Positions 16,066-24,437 of a stretch of DNA of 64,000 nucleotides are shown piece by piece. Position 1 is the stretch's first letter. Each line of letters begins with the position of its first letter. Origin of the DNA: CAVXHQ01 sp963789535 (GTDB lineage Bacteria; Pseudomonadota; Alphaproteobacteria; Rhodobacterales; Rhodobacteraceae); the NCBI GenBank assembly GCA_963789535.1, contig CAWBKU010000001.1:62001-126000 (forward strand), given 5' to 3'. Position numbers and translations under genes: made by a program. The notes under the pieces were generated by a model. That model was given only the letters and a program-made list of their open reading frames with translations. It had not been told where the DNA came from and ran no database searches.

Positions 16066-16391
16066 ACGCGCGGCCGCAGGGCAACCCCTTCGCGGGCGAG
16101 GTCGTGCTGGTGGTCGACGGCGAGCGGCACCTGTGCCGCCTCACCCTCGGCGCGCTCGCCGAACTCGAGTCGGGGCTGGACACCGGCTCTCTCGTGGAGC
16201 TGGTCGAACGGTTCGAGCGGGGCGCGTTCTCCAGCCGCGACGTGATGGCGCTGATCGTCGCGGGTCTGCGCGGCGGCGGCTGGCGCGGGGGCGCGGCGGA
16301 TCTGCTGTCGGCCGAGATCGAGGGTGGTCCGGTGGGCGCCGCCCGCGCTGCGGCCCTGATGCTCGCCCGTGCGTTCTCGGGTCCGCAGTGA
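16062..16391 (+). CDS. GTA g10, tail assembly chaperone
   Basis: 109 residues, the GTA gp10 family of tail assembly chaperones. Key stretches are GEVVLVVDGERHLCRLTLGAL, AELESGLDTGSLVELVERF and FSSRDVMALIVAGLRGGGW. It starts in the g9 stop (ATGA) and ends in the g10.1 start (GTGA), so three genes are tightly coupled. In many phages the two chaperones are linked by a frameshift; here overlap plays that role. Confidence 0.9.
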   Translation: MNARPQGNPFAGEVVLVVDGERHLCRLTLGALAELESGLDTGSLVELVERFERGAFSSRDVMALIVAGLRGGGWRGGAADLLSAEIEGGPVGAARAAALMLARAFSGPQ

Positions 16392-16597
16392 GTGCCACCC
16401 GCTTCGACTGGGCGGGCCTGATGCGCGCAGGCCTGCGCGAGTTGCGCCTGTGCCCGCGCGACTTCTGGGCGCTGACCCCGTTCGAACTCCTGCTCATGCT
16501 CGGGCGCGAGGGGGGCGGCACGACGATGGCGCGGGCCCGCCTCGAGGAACTGGCGCGCGCCTATCCTGATGCGCGCCCCGAACGACAGGAGGATTGA
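16388..16597 (+). CDS. GTA g10.1, second tail assembly chaperone
   Basis: 69 residues starting at a GTG that overlaps the g10 stop (GTGA). The sequence SATRFDWAGLMRAGLREL, LCPRDFWALTPFELLLMLG and the helical tail match the small protein encoded between g10 and g11 in other GTA clusters. It is read from the nucleotide sequence, since the ATG-based frame starts far upstream inside g10. It ends one nt before the g11 ATG, and its end carries the g11 ribosome site. Confidence 0.88.
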   Translation: MSATRFDWAGLMRAGLRELRLCPRDFWALTPFELLLMLGREGGGTTMARARLEELARAYPDARPERQED

Positions 16598-16598
16598 G

Positions 16599-17249
16599 AT
16601 GCAGGAAATCGACACTTTCGACACCGACATCGGCGGGTTGAACGACACGCTGGGCGATGCCTCGGGCATGGTCCGCGCCTTCTCGGCGCAACTGGTCGAC
16701 GTGCGCCGCACGCTGGGCGACACGACGCGCGATCTTGCGGGCCTCGAGCGCGGCTTCTCGGGCGGCTTGCGGCGCGCCTTCGACGGGCTGGTGCTCAATG
16801 GCGCGAGCCTGTCGGACACTCTCTCGACGGTCGCCCGCTCGATGGTCAACACCACCTATTCCGCCGCGATCAGCCCGATCACCGACCAACTCGGCGGCCT
16901 GCTGGCGGGCGGCGTGAACCGCCTCTACGAGGGGCTGATCCCGTTTGCCCAGGGCGGCTCCTTCGCGCAGGGCCGGGTCATGCCGTTCTCCCGCGGCGGC
17001 GTCGTCTCCGGGCCGACCGCCTTCCCGATGCGCGGCGGCACGGGCCTCATGGGCGAGGCCGGGCCGGAGGCGATCATGCCGCTCACACGCGGCAGCGACG
17101 GCCGCCTCGGCGTCGCCGCGCAGGGCGGCGGCAGCGTCAGCGTCACGATGAACATCACCACCCCCGACGTCGCCGGTTTCGCCCGCAGCCAGGGCCAGAT
17201 CGCGGCGCAGATGGAGCGGCTGCTCGGTCGCGGCCAGCGCAACCGCTGA
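16599..17249 (+). CDS. GTA g11, tape measure protein
   Basis: 216 residues, very short for a tape measure protein, which fits the short GTA tail. The N-terminal half is helical (TDIGGLNDTLGDASGMVRAF, DVRRTLGDTTRDLAGLERGF). The middle has the tail-protein motif GLMGEAGPEAIMPLTRG, and the end is glycine-rich. The start at 16599 is behind AGGAGG with a 6-nt spacer. Confidence 0.92.
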   Translation: MQEIDTFDTDIGGLNDTLGDASGMVRAFSAQLVDVRRTLGDTTRDLAGLERGFSGGLRRAFDGLVLNGASLSDTLSTVARSMVNTTYSAAISPITDQLGGLLAGGVNRLYEGLIPFAQGGSFAQGRVMPFSRGGVVSGPTAFPMRGGTGLMGEAGPEAIMPLTRGSDGRLGVAAQGGGSVSVTMNITTPDVAGFARSQGQIAAQMERLLGRGQRNR

Positions 17250-17260
17250 GAGGTAACGCC

Positions 17261-17893
17261 ATGAACTTTCACGATGTCCGCTTTCCCGCCTCGCTCAGTT
17301 TCGGCGCATCGGGCGGCCCCGAGCGCCGGACCGAGATCGTCACACTGGCCAACGGCCACGAGGAACGCAACACCCCATGGGCCCACGCCCGGCGCCGCTA
17401 TGACGCGGGCGTCGCGCTGCGCAGCCTCGACGACCTCGAGGTGGTCATCGCCTTCTTCGAGGCGCGGCAGGGCGAGATGTTCGGTTTCCGGTGGAAGGAC
17501 TGGTCCGACTATCGCTCGGGCTTGGCCACCCGCGAGATCTCGGCCCTCGACCAGCTCATCGGCACCGGCGACGAGGTCCGCGACACGTTCCAGATCGTCA
17601 AGACCTACGCCTCGGGCGGCTACGACTATCGCCGCCCGATCGCCAAACTCGTCCCCGGCAGCGTCCGCGTGGCGGTCGGTGGTGTCGAGCTCTTGCGCGG
17701 CACCGACTACGCGGTCGACGACGACACCGGCATCCTCACCTTCGACAATCCGCCCGACGTGGGCGGCGAGATCCGGGCGGGCTATGAATTCGACGTGCCG
17801 GTCCGCTTCGCCACCGCGATGCTGAACGTCTCGGTCTCGACGTTCCGGGCGGGCGAGGTGCCCTCGGTCCCGGTCATCGAGGTGCGGACATGA
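17261..17893 (+). CDS. GTA g12, distal tail protein (DUF2460)
   Basis: 210 residues, DUF2460 family. It forms the ring at the lower end of the tail tube that links to the hub. Typical sequence: FHDVRFPASLSFGASGGPER, GHEERNTPWAHARRRYDAG, FEARQGEMFGFRWKDWSDY, KLVPGSVRVAVGG. The start has GAGAGG 8 nt upstream. Its stop overlaps the g13 start (ATGA). Confidence 0.95.
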   Translation: MNFHDVRFPASLSFGASGGPERRTEIVTLANGHEERNTPWAHARRRYDAGVALRSLDDLEVVIAFFEARQGEMFGFRWKDWSDYRSGLATREISALDQLIGTGDEVRDTFQIVKTYASGGYDYRRPIAKLVPGSVRVAVGGVELLRGTDYAVDDDTGILTFDNPPDVGGEIRAGYEFDVPVRFATAMLNVSVSTFRAGEVPSVPVIEVRT

Positions 17894-18771
17894 GCGTGCT
17901 GGCGCCGCATCTGGCGACGGGCACGACGACAGTATGCCGGTGCTGGGCGATCACGCGGGCGGACGGGACGGTTTATGGCTTCACCGACCACGACCGCCCG
18001 CTCGCCTTCGAGGGCATCGCGTTCCGCGCCGATACCGGCCTCACCGCGGGCGCGCTGGTGCAGGGCACCGGTCTGGCGGTGGACAACGGCGAGGCGATGG
18101 GGATCCTGTCGGACGCCGCGATCTCCGAGGCCGACATCGACGAAGGCCGCTTCGACGGCGCAGAGGTCCGCGCCTGGCTGGTGAACTGGACCGATCCCGC
18201 ACAGCGCGACCTGACGTTCTGCGGCGCCATCGGCGAGATTAGGCGCGGGGCCGGGGCGTTCCACGCCGAACTGCGCGGATTGACCGAGATGCTGAACCAG
18301 CCGCAGGGCCGGGTCTATCAGCGCAGTTGCGGCGCGGTTCTGGGCGACGCGGCCTGCCGGTTCGACCTCGACGCCGCCGGGTTCTCGCTGACGCTGCCTG
18401 CCGAGGCGGTGACGGACGACCAGCGGTTCACCTTCGCCACCCTCGGCCCCCGCGACGCCCGCTGGTTCGAGCGCGGAACCTTGCGCGTCCTGACCGGTGC
18501 GGCGGCGGGCCTCGCCGGCGTCATCAAGAACGACGAAGGCGCGGCCGGCGGCGCCCGGACGCTGCAACTCTGGGAGCCGATCCGCGCGGCGATACTGCCC
18601 GGTGACAGCCTCCGCCTCGAACCGGGCTGCGACAAGCGCGCCTCGACGTGCCGCCTGAAGTTCGACAACATCCTCAATTTTCAGGGTTTCCCCTTCATCC
18701 CGGGTGAGGACTGGCTGGTCTCGGTCCCCCGCACGACCGGGGACAACGACGGCGGGAGCCTGTTTCCGTGA
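17890..18771 (+). CDS. GTA g13, baseplate hub protein (DUF2163)
   Basis: 293 residues, DUF2163/phage BR0599 type hub. It shows four cysteines in the spacing C-X8-C (SCGAVLGDAAC) and C-X6-C (CDKRASTC). This is the pattern that holds an iron-sulfur cluster in the R. capsulatus GTA hub and in lambda tail tip protein L. Other family stretches are DGTVYGFTDHDRPLAFEG and FDNILNFQGFPFIPGED. It overlaps g12 and g14 by 4 nt each, so g12 to g14 are translationally coupled. Confidence 0.95.
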   Translation: MSVLAPHLATGTTTVCRCWAITRADGTVYGFTDHDRPLAFEGIAFRADTGLTAGALVQGTGLAVDNGEAMGILSDAAISEADIDEGRFDGAEVRAWLVNWTDPAQRDLTFCGAIGEIRRGAGAFHAELRGLTEMLNQPQGRVYQRSCGAVLGDAACRFDLDAAGFSLTLPAEAVTDDQRFTFATLGPRDARWFERGTLRVLTGAAAGLAGVIKNDEGAAGGARTLQLWEPIRAAILPGDSLRLEPGCDKRASTCRLKFDNILNFQGFPFIPGEDWLVSVPRTTGDNDGGSLFP

Positions 18772-19211
18772 GGCCCCCCGAACGTCATCCCGTCATCGTC
18801 GCGGCGCGGCGCTGGATCGGTACGCCCTATCTGCATCAGGCGGCGACGAAAGGCGCCGGATGCGACTGTCTCGGCCTGCTGCGCGGCCTCTGGCGCGAGT
18901 GCGTCGGCCCGGAACCCGAAACGCCGCCCGCCTATGCCCCCGACTGGTCCGAGATGCAGGGCGAGGAACGCCTCTGGGCCGCCGCCCTGCGCCACCTCGC
19001 GCCGAAGGCCCCCGAGGCCGAGGCGCCCGGCGACGTTCTCCTCTTCCGGATGCGCGACGATGCCGTCGCCAAGCACCTCGGCCTCGCGGCAACCCTCGGC
19101 GCCGCCCCCACCTTCATCCACGCCTACGCCCGCCACGGCGTGATCGAAAGCCCGCTGAGTGCCCCCTGGCGGCGCCGCATCGTCGCCCGTTTCGCCTTTC
19201 CGTCCGCCTGA
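18768..19211 (+). CDS. GTA g14, NlpC/P60 cell wall peptidase
   Basis: 147 residues starting at GTG within the g13 stop (GTGA). NlpC/P60 enzymes cut peptidoglycan peptides; in the GTA this helps the tail pass the cell wall. The catalytic Cys is in GAGCDCLGLLRGLW and the His in AVAKHLGLAATLG. WIGTPYLHQAATKG is also typical. Confidence 0.93.
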   Translation: MRPPERHPVIVAARRWIGTPYLHQAATKGAGCDCLGLLRGLWRECVGPEPETPPAYAPDWSEMQGEERLWAAALRHLAPKAPEAEAPGDVLLFRMRDDAVAKHLGLAATLGAAPTFIHAYARHGVIESPLSAPWRRRIVARFAFPSA

Positions 19212-19237
19212 CACCCCCCCGACAAGAGGTTCCCCCC

Positions 19238-22200
19238 ATGGCCACCATCGTCCTCTCCGCCGCCGGCATGGCGTTCGGCAGTTCCATCGGCGGCTCCGTG
19301 CTCGGCCTCTCGGCGGCCACCATCGGCCGCGCCGTCGGTGCCAGCGTCGGGCGCCGCATCGACGAACGCCTCCTCGGCGCGGGGTCCGCCCCCGTCGAGA
19401 CCGGCCGCGTCGACCGTTTTCGCCTCACCGGCGCCAGCGAGGGCGCGCCGATCAGCCGCGTCTACGGCCGGATGCGGATCGCGGGGCAGGTGATCTGGGC
19501 GACGAAGTTCCTCGAGGGCTCCGAGACGAGCGGCGGCGGCAAGGGCGCGCCGTCGCAGCCGCAGACCACCACCTACAGCTATACCATCAGCCTCGCGGTC
19601 GCCCTCTGCCGTGGCCCGATCACCCGCGTCGGGCGGGTCTGGGCGGACGGCGTCGAGGTGTCGCCCGACAGCCTCGGGATGATCGTCTACAAGGGCGGCA
19701 CCGACCAGCAGCCCGACCCCGCGATGGAGGCCGTCGAGGGCACGGGCCGCGTCCCCGCCTATCGCGGGCTGGCCTATGTCGTGCTCGAGGATCTGCCGCT
19801 CGGCCAATTCGGCAACCGCGTGCCGCAGTTCTCGTTCGAGGTCTTTGCCCCTTCGGCGAAACGCGGTCCCACGGACGGCGAGGACATTGCGGGCATCGTG
19901 CAGGCCGTCGCGATGATCCCCGGGTCGGGAGAATACGCGTTGGCGACGACCCCGGTGTTCCTGTCGCGCAGCTATGGCGCGCAAGAGGCCGTGAACCTCA
20001 ATACGCCCTCGGGCAAGACCGATTTCCTCACCTCGCTCGATGCGCTGACCGATGAGTTGCCCGAGTGCGGCTCGGTCAGCCTCGTGGTGTCGTGGTTCGG
20101 CGACGACCTGCGGGCGGGCGCCTGCACCATCCGGCCCAAGATCGAGCAGGACGAGGTCGATGCCGAGGCGTTGCCGTGGCGCGTCTCGGGCCTCACCCGC
20201 GCTACCGCGCCGCTGGTGCCGCGCGTCGACGGGCGCCCGATCTATGGCGGCACCCATGCCGACGCCTCTGTCGTGCAGGCCATCGGCGCGCTGCGCGCGG
20301 TGGGGCAGGAGGTGATGTTCTATCCCTTCATCCTGATGGACCAGACCGGGGGCAACGCTTTGCCCGATCCCTACACCGGCACCGCCGGTCAGCCGCCGCT
20401 GCCGTGGCGGGGGCGGATCACGACGGCGCTGGCGCCCGGGCTTTCGGGATCGACCGACGGCACCGCCGCCGCCGCCGCCGAGGTCGCGGCGTTCTTCGGC
20501 ACGGCGCAGGGGAGCGATTTCACCGCCAACGGCCAGACCATCGACTACACCGGCCCCGAGGACTGGGGGTTCCGCCGCTTCATCCTGCATCAGGCGCACC
20601 TCTGTGCGCTGGCAGGCGGCGTCGATGCGTTCTGCATCGGCTCGGAAATGGTGGCGCTGACGCAGATCCGCGGCCCCGGCAACAGCTTTCCCGCCGTCGC
20701 CGCCCTGCGCGCGCTGGCCGCCGACGTGCGCGGCATCCTCGGCGCCGGAACCAGGATCGGCTATGCCGCCGACTGGTCGGAATACCACGGCTATCAACCG
20801 ACCGGCACCGGCGACAAGTTCTTCCACCTCGACCCGCTCTGGGCCGATCCGGTGATCGACTTCATCGGCATCGACAACTACATGCCCCTGTCGGACTGGC
20901 GCGACGGGCAGGACCACCTCGACGCGCAGGTCGCCTCCTCGATCTACGACCTCGACTACCTCACCGCCAACGTCGCGGGCGGCGAGGGCTATGACTGGTT
21001 CTATGCCAGCGACGAAGAGCGCACCCTGCAGTTGCGCACGCCGATCACCGACGGGGCGAACGCCGAGCCTTGGGTCTACCGCTACAAGGATATCCGCAAC
21101 TGGTGGCAGAACGCCCACTACGACCGCATCGGCGGCATCCGCCAAAGCACGCCCACCGCCTGGGAACCGCGGCAAAAGCCGGTCTGGTTCACCGAAGCGG
21201 GCTGTGCCGCCATCGACCGCGGCACCAACCAGCCCAACAAGTTCCTCGACCCCAAGTCGTCGGAAAGCCAGTTGCCATATTTCTCCGCCGGGCGCCGCGA
21301 CGACAATATCCAGATACAATACCTGCGTGCCCTGCACCGCTTCTGGGCCGACCCCGACGAGAACCCGCTGTCGGACCTCTACCCGGGCCGGATGATCGAC
21401 CTCGCGCGCACCCATATCTGGACCTGGGACGCGCGGCCGTTTCCGGCGTTCCCCGGCAATACCGCGCTCTGGACCGACGGCGACAACTACGCCCGCGGCC
21501 ACTGGCTGAACGGGCGCACCGCCAACCGGCCCCTGTCGTCGGTCGTGGCCGACATCTGCGCGGGCGCGGGCGTGACCGGGATCGACACCTCCGAACTCTA
21601 CGGCGTCCTGCGCGGCATGCGCGTCGACGACACCGACACCGCCCGCGCGGTCCTGCAACCGCTGATGCTGGCCTATGGCTTCGACGCGATCGAGCGCGAC
21701 GGCGCCCTCGTGTTCCGCACCCGCGACGGCCGCGCCGACGGCACATGGCTGCCCGAGCGCCTCGTCCTCGACCCCGGGCGCGACGCCACGCAAGAGATCA
21801 CCCGCGCCTCCGCCCCCGAGGTCACGGGCCGCGTCCGCGTCACCTTCATCGAGGGCGAGGGCGACTATGAAATCCGCGCCGCCGAGGCCGCCTTTCCCGA
21901 TCAGGCGCAATCCACCGTCACCCAGTCCGAACTCGCCCTCGCCCTGACCGGCGCCGAGGGGCAACGGGTCGCCGAACGCTGGCTCGCCGAGGCGCGCCTC
22001 GCGCGCGAGACCGCGCGTTTCGCGCTGCCGCCCTCGGCCACCTTCGGGGCGGGCGACGTCATCGACCTCGGCGACGGGCCGCGCGGCGGCCTCTGGCGGA
22101 TCGACAATTACGAGTCGACCGAGTTCCGTGCCGTCGACGCCGTCCGCGTCGAGCCACAGGTCTACCTCCCCCCGACCGCCTCGGACGAGACACCGCTGCC

Positions 22201-23155
22201 CCGCTCCTTCGTGCCGCCCGTCCCGGTCGAGGCCCTGTTCCTCGACCTGCCGCTCCTGACCGGCGACGAGGTGCCACAGGCGCCCCATGTCGCCGTGGCG
22301 GCGCAGCCGTGGCCCGGCGCCGTCGCGCTCTACACCTCGGATGCGGACGAGGGTTATGCCTTCGACCGTTTCCTGCCGCGCCCCTCGGTCATCGGCACGA
22401 CGCTGACCCCGCTCGCGGCCGCGCGCCCGGGCCTCTGGGACCGCGGCCCCGCGCTGCGGGTGCAGCTTGTGCGCGGATCGCTCGCCTCGCTGGCGCAGGC
22501 CCGCGTCCTTGCGGGCGGCAACGTCATGGCCATCGGCAGCGGCGGGGCGGACCCGTGGGAGGTGCTGCAATTCGCCACCGCGACCCTCGTCGCGCCCCGC
22601 ACCTACGACCTGACCCTGCGCCTGCGCGGTCAGGCGGGGACCGACGGCGTGATGCCCGACCTCTGGCCCGCAGGCTCCCGGATCGCGCTGATGAACGGCA
22701 CGCCCGAACAGGTCGCCCTGACGCTGGCCCAGCGCAACCAGCCGCGCTGGTTCCGCTATGGGCCCGCCCGCCGCGCGCCCTCCGATCCCACCTACCGCAC
22801 CCGGACCGAAACCTTTTCGGGCGTCGGCCTGCGGCCCTACAGCGTCGCCCATCTGACCACGCGGCGCACCGGCGGCGACCTCGCCGTCACATGGATCCGC
22901 CGGACCCGTATCCTCGGCGACGCCTGGGACCAGACCGAGGTGCCGCTGGGCGAGACGATGGAAGTCTATTCCGTCGAGGTGCGCCTCGAGGGCCTGATCG
23001 TGCGCAGCGAAACCGTGGCTGCCCCGGCATGGACCTACACCGCCGCCCAGCAAAGTGCCGACACCACCACAGGGCTTGCCGTCAACGTCTCGGTGGCGCA
23101 GGTCTCGGATATCTACGGTCCCGGCCCGGCGCGCAGCATCGACGTCGCGGCCTGA
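19238..23155 (+). CDS. GTA g15, megatron baseplate/host-contact protein
   Basis: 1305 residues, close to the size in R. capsulatus. The start at 19238 follows GAGGT; the longer upstream frame is an artefact. The N-terminus is hydrophobic and glycine-rich (about residues 1-45). A TIM-barrel-like domain covers about residues 430-680 (GGVDAFCIGSEMVALTQIRG, FIGIDNYMPLSDWRDGQD, KPVWFTEAGCAAIDRGTNQP). The following part resembles phage tail protein domains (RGMRVDDTDTARAVLQPLML), and the C-terminal domains probably contact the cell surface. It is the last structural GTA gene of the cluster. Confidence 0.95.
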   Translation: MATIVLSAAGMAFGSSIGGSVLGLSAATIGRAVGASVGRRIDERLLGAGSAPVETGRVDRFRLTGASEGAPISRVYGRMRIAGQVIWATKFLEGSETSGGGKGAPSQPQTTTYSYTISLAVALCRGPITRVGRVWADGVEVSPDSLGMIVYKGGTDQQPDPAMEAVEGTGRVPAYRGLAYVVLEDLPLGQFGNRVPQFSFEVFAPSAKRGPTDGEDIAGIVQAVAMIPGSGEYALATTPVFLSRSYGAQEAVNLNTPSGKTDFLTSLDALTDELPECGSVSLVVSWFGDDLRAGACTIRPKIEQDEVDAEALPWRVSGLTRATAPLVPRVDGRPIYGGTHADASVVQAIGALRAVGQEVMFYPFILMDQTGGNALPDPYTGTAGQPPLPWRGRITTALAPGLSGSTDGTAAAAAEVAAFFGTAQGSDFTANGQTIDYTGPEDWGFRRFILHQAHLCALAGGVDAFCIGSEMVALTQIRGPGNSFPAVAALRALAADVRGILGAGTRIGYAADWSEYHGYQPTGTGDKFFHLDPLWADPVIDFIGIDNYMPLSDWRDGQDHLDAQVASSIYDLDYLTANVAGGEGYDWFYASDEERTLQLRTPITDGANAEPWVYRYKDIRNWWQNAHYDRIGGIRQSTPTAWEPRQKPVWFTEAGCAAIDRGTNQPNKFLDPKSSESQLPYFSAGRRDDNIQIQYLRALHRFWADPDENPLSDLYPGRMIDLARTHIWTWDARPFPAFPGNTALWTDGDNYARGHWLNGRTANRPLSSVVADICAGAGVTGIDTSELYGVLRGMRVDDTDTARAVLQPLMLAYGFDAIERDGALVFRTRDGRADGTWLPERLVLDPGRDATQEITRASAPEVTGRVRVTFIEGEGDYEIRAAEAAFPDQAQSTVTQSELALALTGAEGQRVAERWLAEARLARETARFALPPSATFGAGDVIDLGDGPRGGLWRIDNYESTEFRAVDAVRVEPQVYLPPTASDETPLPRSFVPPVPVEALFLDLPLLTGDEVPQAPHVAVAAQPWPGAVALYTSDADEGYAFDRFLPRPSVIGTTLTPLAAARPGLWDRGPALRVQLVRGSLASLAQARVLAGGNVMAIGSGGADPWEVLQFATATLVAPRTYDLTLRLRGQAGTDGVMPDLWPAGSRIALMNGTPEQVALTLAQRNQPRWFRYGPARRAPSDPTYRTRTETFSGVGLRPYSVAHLTTRRTGGDLAVTWIRRTRILGDAWDQTEVPLGETMEVYSVEVRLEGLIVRSETVAAPAWTYTAAQQSADTTTGLAVNVSVAQVSDIYGPGPARSIDVAA

Positions 23156-23166
23156 GATTGCGGCAG

Positions 23167-23475
23167 ATGCGCGCCATCGTCCCCAGCGACCTCGACCATT
23201 GCGTCCGCACCCTCATGGCGCGGCCCGCGCAGGAACGGTTGGACGCCATGGCCCTGATCCTGCGCCGCGCCGACCTTGCCGACCGGTTCCGCAAGCGCAC
23301 CGGACGGCTGTTGCCGGGCATGGGCGACGGATCGCTCATGACCGCCGCCTGGACGATCGGTCGCGCGCCACCGCCGCCGCGCTGCGACGGCGCCTATTGC
23401 ACCACGCTGGCGCTCGTCATCGAGGCCATACAGGACTGGCGCGCACGCCTGACGCCGACCCATCCCGAAACGTGA
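23167..23475 (+). CDS. Small conserved protein at the end of the GTA cluster
   Basis: 102 residues, arginine-rich. I recall similar small proteins in Rhodobacteraceae (possibly the DUF7742 family), but this is not certain. Visible features: VPSDLDHCVRTLMARPAQER, LRRADLADRFRKRTGRLLPG, GDGSLMTAAWTIGRAP and CDGAYCTTLALVIEAIQDW. The motif around RRTGR..P..GDGSLM looks conserved. The ribosome site is weak; a TTG at 23158 is an alternative start. It begins 11 nt after g15, so it may be co-transcribed with the GTA genes. The function is unknown. Confidence 0.8.
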   Translation: MRAIVPSDLDHCVRTLMARPAQERLDAMALILRRADLADRFRKRTGRLLPGMGDGSLMTAAWTIGRAPPPPRCDGAYCTTLALVIEAIQDWRARLTPTHPET

Positions 23476-23561
23476 TAGCCGCCGCCACCCTTTCTTCCTT
23501 TCGACCGCCCCCTATCTTGGCTAGGATCGTCTCCGACACGACCCCTGCAAGAGGCCCCGCC

Positions 23562-24377
23562 ATGGCACAGCCGAAACACCAGCCCGCACCGCAGATCGCG
23601 GCCCTCGACCCTATCTGGGGCCGGATCAGCGAAGAGGCGCGGGCCGCCGTCGCCGCCGAGCCGCTGATGGGCGGCCTCCTGCACGAGGGCATCCTGCACC
23701 ACCCGACGTTCGAGGCGGCACTCGCCTATCGCATCTCGATGAAACTCGCCTCGCGCGAGATGTCCGAGCAGACGCTGCGCGACATCGCCAACACCGCCTA
23801 TGCCAGCGCGCCGGATCTGGCCGCCGCCGCGCGTGCCGACCTGTCGGCGGTGTTCGAACGCGATCCCGCCTGCCAGCGCCTCCTGCAACCCTTGTTGTTC
23901 TTCAAGGGCTATCAGGCGGTGCAGAGCTACCGCCTCGGCCACTGGCTCTACACGCAGGGCCGCCGCGACCTCGCGTATTTTCTCCAGATGCGGATTTCCG
24001 AGGTCTTCGGCGTCGACATCCACCCCGCCGCCCGGATCGGGCGCGGCATCATGATCGACCACGCCCATTCCATCGTCATCGGCGAGACGGCGGTGGTCGG
24101 CGACAACGTCTCGATGCTCCATTCGGTGACGCTCGGCGGCACCGGCAAGGAACACGACGACCGCCACCCCAAGATCGGCGACGGCGTGCTGATCGGGGCA
24201 GGGGCCAAGGTTCTGGGCAACATCCGCGTCGGCAACTGCTCCCGCATCGCGGCGGGATCCGTGGTCCTCGAGGAAGTGCCCCCCTGCAAGACGGTCGCGG
24301 GCGTGCCCGCGCGCATCGTCGGCGAGGCGGGCTGCTCGCATCCGTCCATGTCGATGAACCAGACGCTCATCCAGTAG
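23562..24377 (+). CDS. cysE: Serine O-acetyltransferase
   Basis: 271 residues. It acetylates L-serine with acetyl-CoA, the first step of cysteine synthesis. The N-terminal helical domain (DPIWGRISEEARAAVAAEP) and C-terminal left-handed beta-helix of hexapeptide repeats are clear. They include FGVDIHPAARIGRGIMIDHA with the catalytic His and GTGKEHDDRHPKIGDGVLIG. The start at 23562 follows GAGG. A weak promoter (TTCGAC, 16 nt, TAGGAT, 23500-23527) lies upstream. GTA clusters in relatives are also followed by cysE, so the synteny supports the whole region. Confidence 0.96.
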   Translation: MAQPKHQPAPQIAALDPIWGRISEEARAAVAAEPLMGGLLHEGILHHPTFEAALAYRISMKLASREMSEQTLRDIANTAYASAPDLAAAARADLSAVFERDPACQRLLQPLLFFKGYQAVQSYRLGHWLYTQGRRDLAYFLQMRISEVFGVDIHPAARIGRGIMIDHAHSIVIGETAVVGDNVSMLHSVTLGGTGKEHDDRHPKIGDGVLIGAGAKVLGNIRVGNCSRIAAGSVVLEEVPPCKTVAGVPARIVGEAGCSHPSMSMNQTLIQ

Positions 24378-24388
24378 CTCCATGATGC

Positions 24389-24414
24389 AAAAGGGCGCCC
24401 GGATGCGGGCGCCC
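24389..24414 (-). terminator. Intrinsic terminator of the pdh operon
   Basis: GGGCGCCCG (24393-24401) and CGGGCGCCC (24406-24414) form a 9-bp stem with a 4-nt loop. Reading the minus strand it is followed by TTTTG, so it terminates pdhC transcription. It lies between convergent cysE and pdhC. Confidence 0.8.
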
Positions 24415-24417
24415 CGG

Positions 24418-24437
24418 ACCTTCCCCGCGGGGAAGGT
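24418..24437. repeat. 20-bp perfect palindrome abutting the pdhC stop (copy 1)
   Basis: ACCTTCCCCGCGGGGAAGGT is fully self-complementary and touches the pdhC stop codon. Its 18-bp core occurs again inside pdhC at 25472-25489. Confidence 0.75.

Noticed and set aside
19124..23053. Minus-strand frame of 1309 codons opposite GTA g15
   Set aside because: It mirrors a high-GC coding gene on the other strand; the translation is rich in Arg, Gly, Asp and His with no recognisable domain and no ribosome site. It follows from codon bias of g15.
8897..23475. An active temperate prophage
   Set aside because: There is no integrase, repressor, replication or lysis gene and no attachment repeats; gene order and size match the R. 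capsulatus-type GTA exactly.
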